Below are positions 1 to 5,794 of a stretch of 6,140 nt of DNA, piece by piece. The position numbers were made by a program, and so were the translations under genes. This stretch comes from DATLYT01 sp035574455 (GTDB lineage Bacteria; Bacteroidota; Ignavibacteria; UBA10030). Under the pieces are notes generated by a model. The model saw nothing but the letters and a program-made list of their open reading frames with translations. It had not been told where the DNA came from and searched no databases. The first letter of the stretch is position 1. Each line of letters begins with the position of its first letter. The stretch spans positions 1-6,140 of the forward strand of contig DATLYT010000101.1 of assembly GCA_035574455.1 (NCBI GenBank). The letters are read 5' to 3'.

Positions 1-660
1 ATTTGACGAAGCGCTTGTACCAGCCGGATAGCGAGTCCACGCCGAGGGGGCAGAAAGATTGGGAGATGCCAACGAGGCAGAAGCCACACCGGATTCGGTT
101 GCCACCCAGATGGTGTTGCGGTGAATGATGATATCGTTGACTTTAGGCTGCTGGAGGAAACCCAAGTTTGCGTACGTGTCGCCAAACTCCTCACGCTGCA
201 TGCGATAGACCACGACGCCAAAATCCGTTCCGATAAAGAGAGAATCGTTGTAAGCGTACAATGTTCGAATGGTTTTCTGCACGCGATTGGATTCTGCAAT
301 TCCTCGAATTTCCTTCCACTGTCGTTGTGAAGGGGTGTACACGTTCACAAAACCTTCCGCAGTTCCTACCCACAAGCGACCGTAGCGGTCCAGGGTTGCA
401 GCGGTAACATCGTTCGAGCTTAGCCCCTCGGAATTCGTAAATTTGGAGAACTGATTTCCAACCGCTGCATTATAGAGAAACACGCCACCGTTCGTGGCAG
501 CCCATACACTATCACCGGAACGGGCAATTGCTCTGACCGACCGCATGTCGGTAAAGCTCTTCCACCGGCCGAGACCCGTCATCTGTCGAGCATCTCCGGA
601 AGAAACCAAGACTACCAATCCCACCGCAACTGCGAGTACGCGCCTCATACCGTCAGACAT
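1..660 (-). CDS. porZ: PorZ-like type IX secretion beta-propeller protein, N-terminal part (runs off left edge)
   Basis: The visible 220 residues are the N-terminus of an exported beta-propeller protein. Residues 5-24 look like a signal peptide: two arginines, a hydrophobic run (VLAVAVGLVVLV) and a small-residue end near GDA. Four blades follow, each with an aromatic residue and a [VI]-[AG]-T-x-x-G core, near residues 53 (VWAATNGGV), 97 (LWVGTAEGF), 142 (LFIGTDFGV) and 185 (IWVATESGV), a regular period of about 44. The stretch FGVVVYRMQREEFGDTY resembles PorZ of Bacteroidota, a surface component of the type IX secretion machinery; a generic regulator-type propeller protein is the alternative. 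An in-frame TAA at 667-669 limits the start to ATG 663, 660 or 648. I chose 660, three bases after AAGGA (664-668); 648 gives a tidier signal peptide. The gene overlaps the end of ribH by 8 bp, suggesting translational coupling. The C-terminal part is outside the window. Confidence 0.75.
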   Translation of the reverse strand, partial: MSDGMRRVLAVAVGLVVLVSSGDARQMTGLGRWKSFTDMRSVRAIARSGDSVWAATNGGVFLYNAAVGNQFSKFTNSEGLSSNDVTAATLDRYGRLWVGTAEGFVNVYTPSQRQWKEIRGIAESNRVQKTIRTLYAYNDSLFIGTDFGVVVYRMQREEFGDTYANLGFLQQPKVNDIIIHRNTIWVATESGVASASLASPNLSAPSAWTRYPAGTSASSN

Positions 661-1141
661 CATTCCTTATCGTTGTGAACACCTTCGCCATCTCCATCGC
701 TGCAAGGGCTGCATCCCACCCTTTATTGCCATGTACGCCTCCTGCGCGCTCGTGTGCCTGTTCCAGCGTGTCAGTCGTAAGCACTCCAAAAACCACCGGC
801 GTGCGGCTTTTTAACGCCACGCGTTGAATTCCTCGGGCTGCTTCCCGGGCAACGTACTCAAAATGCGGCGTCTCACCGCGCACAACGGCTCCCAAACAGA
901 CAATCGCATCCCAGCGTCCGCTGGTCACGAGCATGTTAGCGACCTGAGGGAGTTCGAAAGCGCCCGGACATCGGTACACGCGCAGATTGCGGGAAGAAAC
1001 ACCATGCTTGCGGAAACACTCCAGCGCGGCACGGAGCAGCTTCGTGGTGATGTTCTGATGGAAGCGACTGACAATGATGGCAAACCGACCACCCTGCAGA
1101 GAAAACTTTGCTACCCGCCGTTGTCTCGTTTGTGTTGTCAC
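653..1141 (-). CDS. ribH: 6,7-dimethyl-8-ribityllumazine synthase (riboflavin synthase beta chain)
   Basis: This cytosolic enzyme condenses 5-amino-6-ribitylaminouracil with 3,4-dihydroxy-2-butanone 4-phosphate to give 6,7-dimethyl-8-ribityllumazine, the next-to-last step of riboflavin synthesis; family members form pentamers or 60-subunit shells. The 162-residue length is typical. The family blocks appear in order: FAIIVSRFHQNIT (residues 20-32), PGAFELP (59-65), LGAVVRGETPHFEYV (83-97, with the catalytic-type His93), FGVLTTDTLEQA (118-129) and NKGWDAA (139-145). The usual Asn after the substrate-stacking Phe27 is His28 here. The start is GTG: an in-frame TAA, the stop of the PHP gene, lies two codons upstream, and no other in-frame ATG, GTG or TTG precedes the conserved core. 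No clear Shine-Dalgarno motif is seen. The gene sits 6 bp after the PHP gene and overlaps the porZ-like gene, so it is surely co-transcribed. No other riboflavin gene is in the window. Confidence 0.97.
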   Translation of the reverse strand: MTTQTRQRRVAKFSLQGGRFAIIVSRFHQNITTKLLRAALECFRKHGVSSRNLRVYRCPGAFELPQVANMLVTSGRWDAIVCLGAVVRGETPHFEYVAREAARGIQRVALKSRTPVVFGVLTTDTLEQAHERAGGVHGNKGWDAALAAMEMAKVFTTIRNDV

Positions 1142-1147
1142 TGTGCT

Positions 1148-2059
1148 TTACCGAAATAACCGTTTTCGCATCGCATCAACTACCGGCAGGGGAACCCAGA
1201 ACGACCCGAGAGCATACTCGTCGCTCTTCTTGCCACCGTGGAAATCCGACCCACCGCTTTCGAGCAGGAAATACTGGTCGACAACGCTGCGGTAAAATGC
1301 CTGACGGTTGGAGTCGTGCGAGGGATGAACCACTTCGATGCCATCCATCCCCAGGTCGATCAACTCGGAGAGCTCAAGTTCAGTCGTGTATTTGCCGGGA
1401 TGGGCAAGAAACGAAAGGCCACCCGCTTTGGAGATCAGCTGGAAGGCCTCTTGGGGACTCACCTGATATTTCTTTTCGTACGCCGGGCCGCCCACGCCGA
1501 TGTACTTGCTAAATGCTTCGTGGTAGGAGTCGATAAAACCCTGTTCCACCATTGCGTTGGCAATGTGTGGCCTGCCGATCGAGCCGACACCCGCCTGTTC
1601 GAGCACGGCTTCGAGTTCAAGAGGAACGTTGATCTTGTTGAGCTTTTCGACGATACGCTCCGCGCGTTTATAGCGCTCGTGGCGAAAGAACGTCAGGTAA
1701 TCGAGGAGAGTTTGATTCTTGTGGTCAAAGAAATAGGCGAGGATGTGGAGGTCCTTCTCGCCCATGGTCGCGCTTAACTCCAGCCCCGGCACAACCTCAA
1801 CACCGACACTCTTGCCCCATTCCATTGCCTCATCGATGGCGGCAACATTGTCATGGTCGGTCACCGCAATGACGGACAGCCCAGCCTGATGGGCTTTCTG
1901 TACCAGCTCCTGCGGAGAAAGCGCACCGTCGGAGAATGTTGTATGAAGATGTAAATCCGCTCTCCCGACATTAGAGTCGTTTGAGCGGGAACGTCGGGCC
2001 GAGGATGAAGCAGACTCATCGCCGCTCATTCTCTGCCCGGACTCCTCCCACACTGCCAT
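1148..2059 (-). CDS. PHP-domain metal-dependent phosphoesterase (nucleoside 3',5'-bisphosphate phosphatase / 5'-3' exonuclease type)
   Basis: A single-domain PHP hydrolase of 303 residues. PHP proteins place a two- or three-metal centre in a distorted TIM barrel and cleave phosphoesters. Expected ligands are visible: HLHTTFSDG (His37, His39, Asp44), TDHD (67-70), PGLELS (Glu94), DLHILAY (His105), RPHIA (His165), LAHPG (His220), HPSH (245-248) and GSDFHG (Asp272, His274). Length, motif spacing and the IGRPHIA insert resemble the YciV/RNase AM group, which removes phosphate from nucleoside 3',5'-bisphosphates and trims short RNA 5' ends; that substrate is inferred from the family. About 34 residues precede the domain, rich in Ser, Arg and acidic residues and probably disordered. 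ATG 2059 is the first possible start before an in-frame stop and has no ribosome site; ATG 2029 (residue 11) would also leave the domain intact. It lies 48 bp after the regulator gene and 6 bp before ribH. Confidence 0.9.
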   Translation of the reverse strand: MAVWEESGQRMSGDESASSSARRSRSNDSNVGRADLHLHTTFSDGALSPQELVQKAHQAGLSVIAVTDHDNVAAIDEAMEWGKSVGVEVVPGLELSATMGEKDLHILAYFFDHKNQTLLDYLTFFRHERYKRAERIVEKLNKINVPLELEAVLEQAGVGSIGRPHIANAMVEQGFIDSYHEAFSKYIGVGGPAYEKKYQVSPQEAFQLISKAGGLSFLAHPGKYTTELELSELIDLGMDGIEVVHPSHDSNRQAFYRSVVDQYFLLESGGSDFHGGKKSDEYALGSFWVPLPVVDAMRKRLFR

Positions 2060-2107
2060 ACGGTCTCGATATGATAGGTGAAGACTTTCGGGTTACCTCA
2101 TTGCGCG

Positions 2108-2791
2108 TTAGACGTATCGCTTCCGAAAGGCTTCATAATCGTTGATAGTGAGTTTATTTCCTTTGAGCTGTACATGGCCCTCTTTGATAAACTTATGGAC
2201 CATGCGCGAAACAGTCTCTCGCGACGTTCCCGCCATGTTCGCCATGTCTTGCTGCAACGGGAGGTCGTCGATCTCTACCTTCCCCTTGCGAAACATGCCG
2301 ATATCGTCTGCCAGCATCAACAGGACGTTCGCGACACGGCCTGCTGCATCTTTTAACGAAAGACTCTTGATTTGCATATCAGCCTTCCGCAAACGCATCG
2401 CCAACTCACCGAGCAGCGAAATGGCCACCTGCGGGTAGGCATGGAGAAGGTCGAGAAAATCGCGGCGGTGAATCATAAACAGCTCGGTCTTCATGGTAGC
2501 GACGACGCTGGCTGAGCGCGTCATCCCATCCAAGAGCGACATTTCGCCGAAAAACTCTCCGGGCCCAAAGATCGAGAGGATCACTTCTCGCCCGTCTTCA
2601 TCCATACGGACGACTTTAACCTTTCCGCTGATGATCACAAACAGCGCAGCGCCCATCTCTTCTTCCAGAACGACGATACTTCCCTTCTTGTATTTCTTGC
2701 GCACGCCGAGCTTGGCGACTTTCTTTAGCTCTTGCTCGTCGATGTCAGCAAAAATGGGAACGTTGCGCAGGAAGCTCACTTCTTCTGTCAT
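2108..2791 (-). CDS. Crp/Fnr-family transcriptional regulator
   Basis: A 227-residue cytoplasmic DNA-binding protein with the full Crp/Fnr architecture. The N-terminal cyclic-nucleotide-binding-type beta-roll spans about residues 8-115; its loop FGEMSLLDGMTRSASV (81-96) has Glu83, Arg92 and Ser93 in the positions of CRP Glu72, Arg82 and Ser83, so a cyclic nucleotide ligand is plausible. A long dimer helix follows (about 120-147). The C-terminal winged helix-turn-helix (about 150-225) has the recognition helix TSRETVSRMVHKFIKEG (189-205). Its Arg191, Glu192 and Arg196 match the CRP residues that read TGTGA. There is no FNR-type cluster of cysteines for an iron-sulfur centre; indeed the protein has no cysteine. 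The gene has its own strong promoter 75 bp upstream and heads the unit with the PHP gene, ribH and porZ. No Shine-Dalgarno motif precedes the ATG. Target genes cannot be deduced, though TGTGA motifs near its own promoter suggest autoregulation. Confidence 0.93.
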   Translation of the reverse strand: MTEEVSFLRNVPIFADIDEQELKKVAKLGVRKKYKKGSIVVLEEEMGAALFVIISGKVKVVRMDEDGREVILSIFGPGEFFGEMSLLDGMTRSASVVATMKTELFMIHRRDFLDLLHAYPQVAISLLGELAMRLRKADMQIKSLSLKDAAGRVANVLLMLADDIGMFRKGKVEIDDLPLQQDMANMAGTSRETVSRMVHKFIKEGHVQLKGNKLTINDYEAFRKRYV

Positions 2792-2863
2792 GGATTGTGA
2801 GGATGTGGTTGCTGTTCCCCGGTCGGATTCACCGTGCGCGCCGCAGGCCGCAGGATTGTGAGG
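2792..2863. repeat. 11-bp direct repeat in the regulator leader
   Basis: GGATTGTGAGG (plus strand) occurs exactly at 2792-2802 and 2853-2863. On the transcribed strand the copies read CCTCACAATCC. One lies at the predicted transcription start just below the -10 box; the other ends directly against the ATG of the regulator gene, where a ribosome-binding site would normally be. Function unknown; each copy contains one TGTGA. Confidence 0.6.
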
Positions 2864-2915
2864 CTAATATATCCCCCCGTGTGATGAAAGTCAAGGAGTT
2901 TGTGACGAGTGCACA
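2796..2915. promoter_or_regulatory. cluster of TGTGA half-sites around the regulator promoter (candidate autoregulatory operators)
   Basis: TGTGA, the E. coli CRP half-site, occurs four times in the same orientation on the plus strand: 2796-2800, 2857-2861, 2880-2884 and 2901-2905. The third overlaps the promoter spacer and is followed after 6 bases by TCAAG (2891-2895), a weak match to the opposite half TCACA. The fourth is followed after 5 bases by GCACA (2911-2915), an imperfect palindrome just upstream of the -35. The downstream gene encodes a protein with the TGTGA-reading residues of CRP. None is a full TGTGA-N6-TCACA site, so binding is only inferred. Confidence 0.35.
2866..2894 (-). 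promoter_or_regulatory. sigma70-type promoter of the regulator gene
   Basis: On the minus strand, TTGACT (2894-2889) and TATATT (2871-2866) are separated by exactly 17 bp, one mismatch from each E. coli-type consensus hexamer. Initiation would fall near 2859, giving a leader of roughly 68 nt before the ATG at 2791. It is the best promoter match I found, and it sits where a start of the crp-PHP-ribH-porZ unit is expected. The spacer contains a run of six G. Whether the host's main sigma factor uses these hexamers is inferred; Bacteroidetes proper use different ones. Confidence 0.7.
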
Positions 2916-3030
2916 CCTCTCTTGGACTGGCACAGGGAGAGAAAACAAAAGTTCTGGAGCTGTTGTCGCTTCCGTTGCGTTCAACCCGCATCTTTCCACT
3001 CACGCCCCGACGGCCGAGATTCCTTCGCCC

Positions 3031-4311
3031 TCAGGTTCCTGCCGAATAGTCACTGAGATATTTTATCTGCTCTCTCGTCAGCGTATCGATCGAGATGCCC
3101 ATCGTCTTCAGTTTCACACGCGCAATCTCTTGATCTTGTTCGGGCGGAATTGTATACACCTTGTTCTCGAGACGCTTTCCTTTCTTGTGTAATTCCGCCA
3201 GATGGAGTTGCGACATGAATTGGTTGGAGAACGACATGTCCATGACTTCGGACGGGTGCCCCTCGGCGGCGGCAAGGTTCACTAACCGGCCTTTCGCCAG
3301 TGCGTAAATTCGACGGCCATCTTTGAGGGTGTACTCTTCATTGTCCGGCCGTATTTCGCGGACGGATTTGGACAACTGTTTCAGATGCTCAAGGTTGACC
3401 TCGCAGTCATAATGGCCTGTATTACAGACGATGGCGCCATCTTTCATTTTCTTGAAGTGTCGGTCGACAATGACGTCCTTCACGCCCGTTGCCGTGATGA
3501 AGACGTCACCAAGTTTCGCCGCATTGTCCATCGTCATAACCTGGAACCCCTCCAGCGTGGCTTTCAGCGCTGCCGTCGGTTTGACCTCTGTGACAATGAC
3601 GTTCGCCCCGAGACCCTTCGCCCGCATCGCCACGCCTTTGCCGCAGTGTCCAAAACCGGCAACCACCACATTCTTTCCGGCCAGAAGAACGCTTGTCGCC
3701 CGGAGAATGCCATCGATGGTGGATTGCCCTGTGCCGTACACGTTATCAAAATCCCACTTCGTCTCTGCATCGTTCACGGCAATGACCGGATATCGAAGTG
3801 CTCCATCATTCGCCATCGCGCGAAGACGCTGCACACCCGTGGTTGTCTCCTCCGTTCCACCGATCACGGTCGACTCTGCAAGCTCGGGATATTTGTTGTG
3901 GATGGTAAAGATCAGATCGGCGCCGTCGTCGAGAGTGAGGTTAGGCTTGAACTTCAGCGTCTGCTCGATACACCAGTAGAATTCCTTCACGTTCATCCCG
4001 TGCCAGGCAAAAATCGAAATCCCATCGGCGGCGAGTGCTGCGGCGACATCATCCTGCGTCGAAAGCGGATTACATCCGCTCCAGCTGACGTCTGCGCCTG
4101 CCTCAACGAACGTCTTCACCAGCACCGCTGTCTCTTTGGTAACATGCAGGCAACCGGCGATGCGATAGCCTTTGAGCGGCTTCGTCTTGCGATAGCGTTC
4201 TCGAAGAGCCATCAGCACCGGCATACGTGATTCCGCCCACTCGATCCGCATCTTGCCGGCCTTAGCTAATGAAAGATCTTTTACTTTGTAGATTCCTTTT
4301 TTCTCGTCCAT
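3031..4311 (-). CDS. ahcY: adenosylhomocysteinase (S-adenosyl-L-homocysteine hydrolase)
   Basis: This cytosolic NAD-dependent enzyme reversibly splits S-adenosylhomocysteine into adenosine and homocysteine, relieving product inhibition of methyltransferases. The 426 residues are complete. Visible sites, with human counterparts: CLHVTKETAVL with His56 (H55), LDDG with Asp129 (D131), EETTTGV with Glu155 (E156), TKWDFDNVYGTGQS with Lys185 and Asp189 (K186, D190), NTGHYD with His300 (H301) and AEGHPSEVMD with His352 (H353). The Rossmann motif GFGHCGKG spans 219-226. The protein ends in LTREQIKYLSDYSAGT and lacks the Lys-x-x-x-Tyr-x-Tyr C-terminal tail through which typical bacterial and eukaryotic enzymes contact NAD of the neighbouring subunit; this short form is known from archaea and Thermotoga. 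ATG 4311 is followed by a short lysine-rich N-terminus and has no Shine-Dalgarno motif. It follows metK by 92 bp and probably shares its transcript. No clear terminator follows it. Confidence 0.97.
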   Translation of the reverse strand: MDEKKGIYKVKDLSLAKAGKMRIEWAESRMPVLMALRERYRKTKPLKGYRIAGCLHVTKETAVLVKTFVEAGADVSWSGCNPLSTQDDVAAALAADGISIFAWHGMNVKEFYWCIEQTLKFKPNLTLDDGADLIFTIHNKYPELAESTVIGGTEETTTGVQRLRAMANDGALRYPVIAVNDAETKWDFDNVYGTGQSTIDGILRATSVLLAGKNVVVAGFGHCGKGVAMRAKGLGANVIVTEVKPTAALKATLEGFQVMTMDNAAKLGDVFITATGVKDVIVDRHFKKMKDGAIVCNTGHYDCEVNLEHLKQLSKSVREIRPDNEEYTLKDGRRIYALAKGRLVNLAAAEGHPSEVMDMSFSNQFMSQLHLAELHKKGKRLENKVYTIPPEQDQEIARVKLKTMGISIDTLTREQIKYLSDYSAGT

Positions 4312-4333
4312 AGTCTTGTCGTTACTCGTTTTT

Positions 4334-4361
4334 GGTTATCGGTTACTGGTGATGGGTTACT
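4334..4361. repeat. degenerate 7-bp tandem repeat between metK and ahcY
   Basis: Four contiguous heptamers on the plus strand read GGTTATC, GGTTACT, GGTGATG and GGTTACT (4334-4340, 4341-4347, 4348-4354, 4355-4361). A further GTTACT lies at 4321-4326 after a T-rich gap. It fills the middle of the 92-bp spacer, whose remaining bases show no gene or clear hairpin. Heptanucleotide intergenic repeats occur in several bacterial groups; the role here is unknown. Confidence 0.6.
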
Positions 4362-4403
4362 TGAGAAGCGGAGAGATACGAGCGTCAGAATTCGTCCCGC
4401 ACA

Positions 4404-5546
4404 TTACCGCACACTCTGCTGCAGGGTCTTCACAAGGTCTAATTTTTCCCACGTAAATTCTCGCTCTTCCCGGCCGAAGTGTCCGTACGCTGCCGTCTTG
4501 CGGTAAATGGGCCGCAGGAGGTTCAGTCGCTTAATGATTCCCCGCGGCGTCATATCAACTTCCTTCATCACGATATTCGCCAGAACTTCGTCTGGCAGCT
4601 CGCCCGTGCCAAAGGTTTGAACGTGGAGCGACACCGGCTCTGCTACGCCGATCGCGTAAGCGACCTGAATCAAGCATTCACTCGCCAAACCCGCCGCGAC
4701 GATGTTCTTCGCGAGATGGCGTGCTGCATAGGCGGCGCTCCGGTCGACTTTCGTTGGGTCTTTGCCGGAAAACGCACCGCCCCCGTGCGGCGCCCGACCG
4801 CCATAGGTATCGACGATGATTTTCCTACCCGTTAACCCGCTATCGCCGTGCGGCCCACCGATTTCGAATCGGCCGGTCGGGTTGACATAATAACGCGTTC
4901 GCCGGTCGAGCAGATGCGCCGGAATGACCTTCTTCACAACCTTTTCGATCACATCTTCCCGGATCTGCTTCTGTGAAACATTTGGGTCATGTTGCGTCGA
5001 AACAACCACGGAATCGACCCGAACAGGCTTCTTCCCTTCATACTCTATTGTCACCTGCGATTTTGCATCCGGACGCAGGTACGGCATCGAGCCGTTTCCT
5101 CGTTTCCTGATCTCCGACAACCGCTGCACAAGGCGATGGGCGTACATAATCGGCATCGGCATATACTCGTCCGTCTCCGTGCAGGCGTAACCGAACATCA
5201 TCCCCTGGTCGCCCGCACCGCCTTTATCGACGCCACGTGCAATGTCCGGCGACTGCGAGTGGATAGCAGAAATGACCGAGCAGGATTCCGCATCGAAGCG
5301 GTACGATGCATGCGTGTAGCCGATATCGCGAATCACCTGACGGACAATGTCCTGCACTTCGATGTAGCCGCGTGTGGTGATTTCACCGCCGACGAGGACG
5401 AGACCTGTTGTGACAAATGTTTCGCACGCAACACGGGATTTCGGGTCTTGCTCTAACAGCGCATCGAGGATGGCGTCCGAGATTTGGTCGCAGACTTTAT
5501 CCGGGTGCCCCTCAGAAACGGATTCAGAGGTAAAGAGATATCTCAA
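4404..5546 (-). CDS. metK: S-adenosylmethionine synthetase (methionine adenosyltransferase)
   Basis: This cytosolic tetrameric enzyme joins ATP and L-methionine to form S-adenosylmethionine, releasing phosphate and pyrophosphate. Hallmarks from the chosen start: FTSESVSEGHPDK (residues 5-17, with His14 and Asp16 of the active site), GAGDQGMMFGYA (110-121), HGDSGLTGRKI and the phosphate-binding loop GGGAFSGKDPTKVDRS (255-270, with Lys262, Asp263 and Lys266). Length is 380 residues against 384 in E. coli. The reading frame stays open to TTG 5603, but I place the start at TTG 5546. There the protein begins MRYLFTSESV, as the family does, and GGAGA lies 5 bases upstream. No ATG or GTG is available in frame in that interval, so a TTG start is needed whichever is right. 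It is the first gene after a 398-bp hairpin-rich gap and precedes ahcY, its partner in the methyl cycle. Regulation through its leader is possible but unproven. Confidence 0.96.
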   Translation of the reverse strand: MRYLFTSESVSEGHPDKVCDQISDAILDALLEQDPKSRVACETFVTTGLVLVGGEITTRGYIEVQDIVRQVIRDIGYTHASYRFDAESCSVISAIHSQSPDIARGVDKGGAGDQGMMFGYACTETDEYMPMPIMYAHRLVQRLSEIRKRGNGSMPYLRPDAKSQVTIEYEGKKPVRVDSVVVSTQHDPNVSQKQIREDVIEKVVKKVIPAHLLDRRTRYYVNPTGRFEIGGPHGDSGLTGRKIIVDTYGGRAPHGGGAFSGKDPTKVDRSAAYAARHLAKNIVAAGLASECLIQVAYAIGVAEPVSLHVQTFGTGELPDEVLANIVMKEVDMTPRGIIKRLNLLRPIYRKTAAYGHFGREEREFTWEKLDLVKTLQQSVR

Positions 5547-5551
5547 CGTAT

Positions 5552-5556
5552 TCTCC
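5552..5556 (-). promoter_or_regulatory. ribosome-binding site deciding the metK start
   Basis: GGAGA on the minus strand lies 5 bases before the TTG at 5546-5544. It is the clearest Shine-Dalgarno motif in the window and settles the metK start as TTG 5546 rather than the upstream TTG 5603, which has no such motif. Confidence 0.7.
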
Positions 5557-5662
5557 AGATGAAAAGATGAATATTTACCGACAGGGTTAGCCAGTGATCT
5601 CAAGTTGACCGCTGAGAACAGTCGTGCAGATATTGGGTGAATTCAACCTCGCCGGAAGCGCC

Positions 5663-5683
5663 AAAACCCGCACCGCGGGTTTT
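5663..5683. terminator. bidirectional rho-independent terminator-like hairpin
   Basis: AAAACCCGC (5663-5671) and GCGGGTTTT (5675-5683) form a perfect 9-bp stem with a 3-nt loop. A GC core flanked by A on one side and T on the other is the usual shape of a terminator active in both directions. It could end transcripts from the nucleotidyltransferase gene before metK. The T tract is only four bases, so strength is doubtful, and it may instead be one arm of the metK leader. Confidence 0.45.
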
Positions 5684-5693
5684 CTTCGGTTCC

Positions 5694-5721
5694 CCAGCCG
5701 TCCGTTTCAACGGATGGCTGG
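5694..5721. repeat. 28-bp imperfect palindrome
   Basis: CCAGCCGTCCGTT (5694-5706) and AACGGATGGCTGG (5709-5721) are reverse complements apart from one position. The odd pair is G-U in plus-strand RNA but A-C in minus-strand RNA, so the fold is slightly better on the plus strand. It lies 11 bp from the terminator-like hairpin. Confidence 0.6.
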
Positions 5722-5794
5722 AAGAGCGGTCAACGTGAACCCAGTTAGAAGCCACCTCAAAAAAGGAAAGTCATTCCGTTGGATTGTAAAGCTT

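Larger units (their letters stand above)
5604..5734 (-). promoter_or_regulatory. candidate structured metK leader closed by a 10-bp inverted repeat
   Basis: GTTGACCGCT (plus strand 5604-5613) is exactly complementary to AGCGGTCAAC at 5725-5734. If transcribed, the two arms would form a closing stem around the hairpins at 5663-5683 and 5694-5721, giving a multibranched RNA whose 3' end lies 57 bases before the metK start. Metabolite-binding leaders before metK-ahcY are known in related bacteria (the SAM-Chlorobi motif), but I cannot confirm a match. A chance repeat or a mobile-repeat end is equally possible. Confidence 0.25.

Noticed and set aside
1238..1777. 179-codon plus-strand open frame opposite the PHP gene
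   Set aside because: Antisense shadow of a gene with complete metal-binding motifs; no domain of its own.
2788..3003. 71-codon minus-strand open frame ending in an ATGA overlap with the regulator start
   Set aside because: The overlap looks like translational coupling, but the frame starts with GTG without a ribosome site, spans the strong promoter at 2866-2894 and its product has no recognisable features.
2920..3030. Terminator after ahcY
   Set aside because: Only short stems such as GTTG-AACG-CAAC and scattered T-rich stretches are present, with no stable GC hairpin directly followed by a T tract.
3385..4230. 281-codon open frame on the plus strand opposite ahcY
   Set aside because: It lies wholly antisense to a clearly conserved gene, its translation is rich in Arg, His and Cys with no recognisable domain, and it is explained by codon bias of ahcY.
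5547..5603. Longer metK start at TTG 5603
   Set aside because: The extra 19 residues are absent from the family, whose proteins begin just before FTSESVSEGHPDK, and only TTG 5546 has a Shine-Dalgarno motif.
5557..5740. Clear sigma70 promoter for metK
   Set aside because: TTGACC (5733-5728) is a fair -35, but 17 bp later there is only TTGAAA; other pairs have poor spacing or poor -10 boxes.
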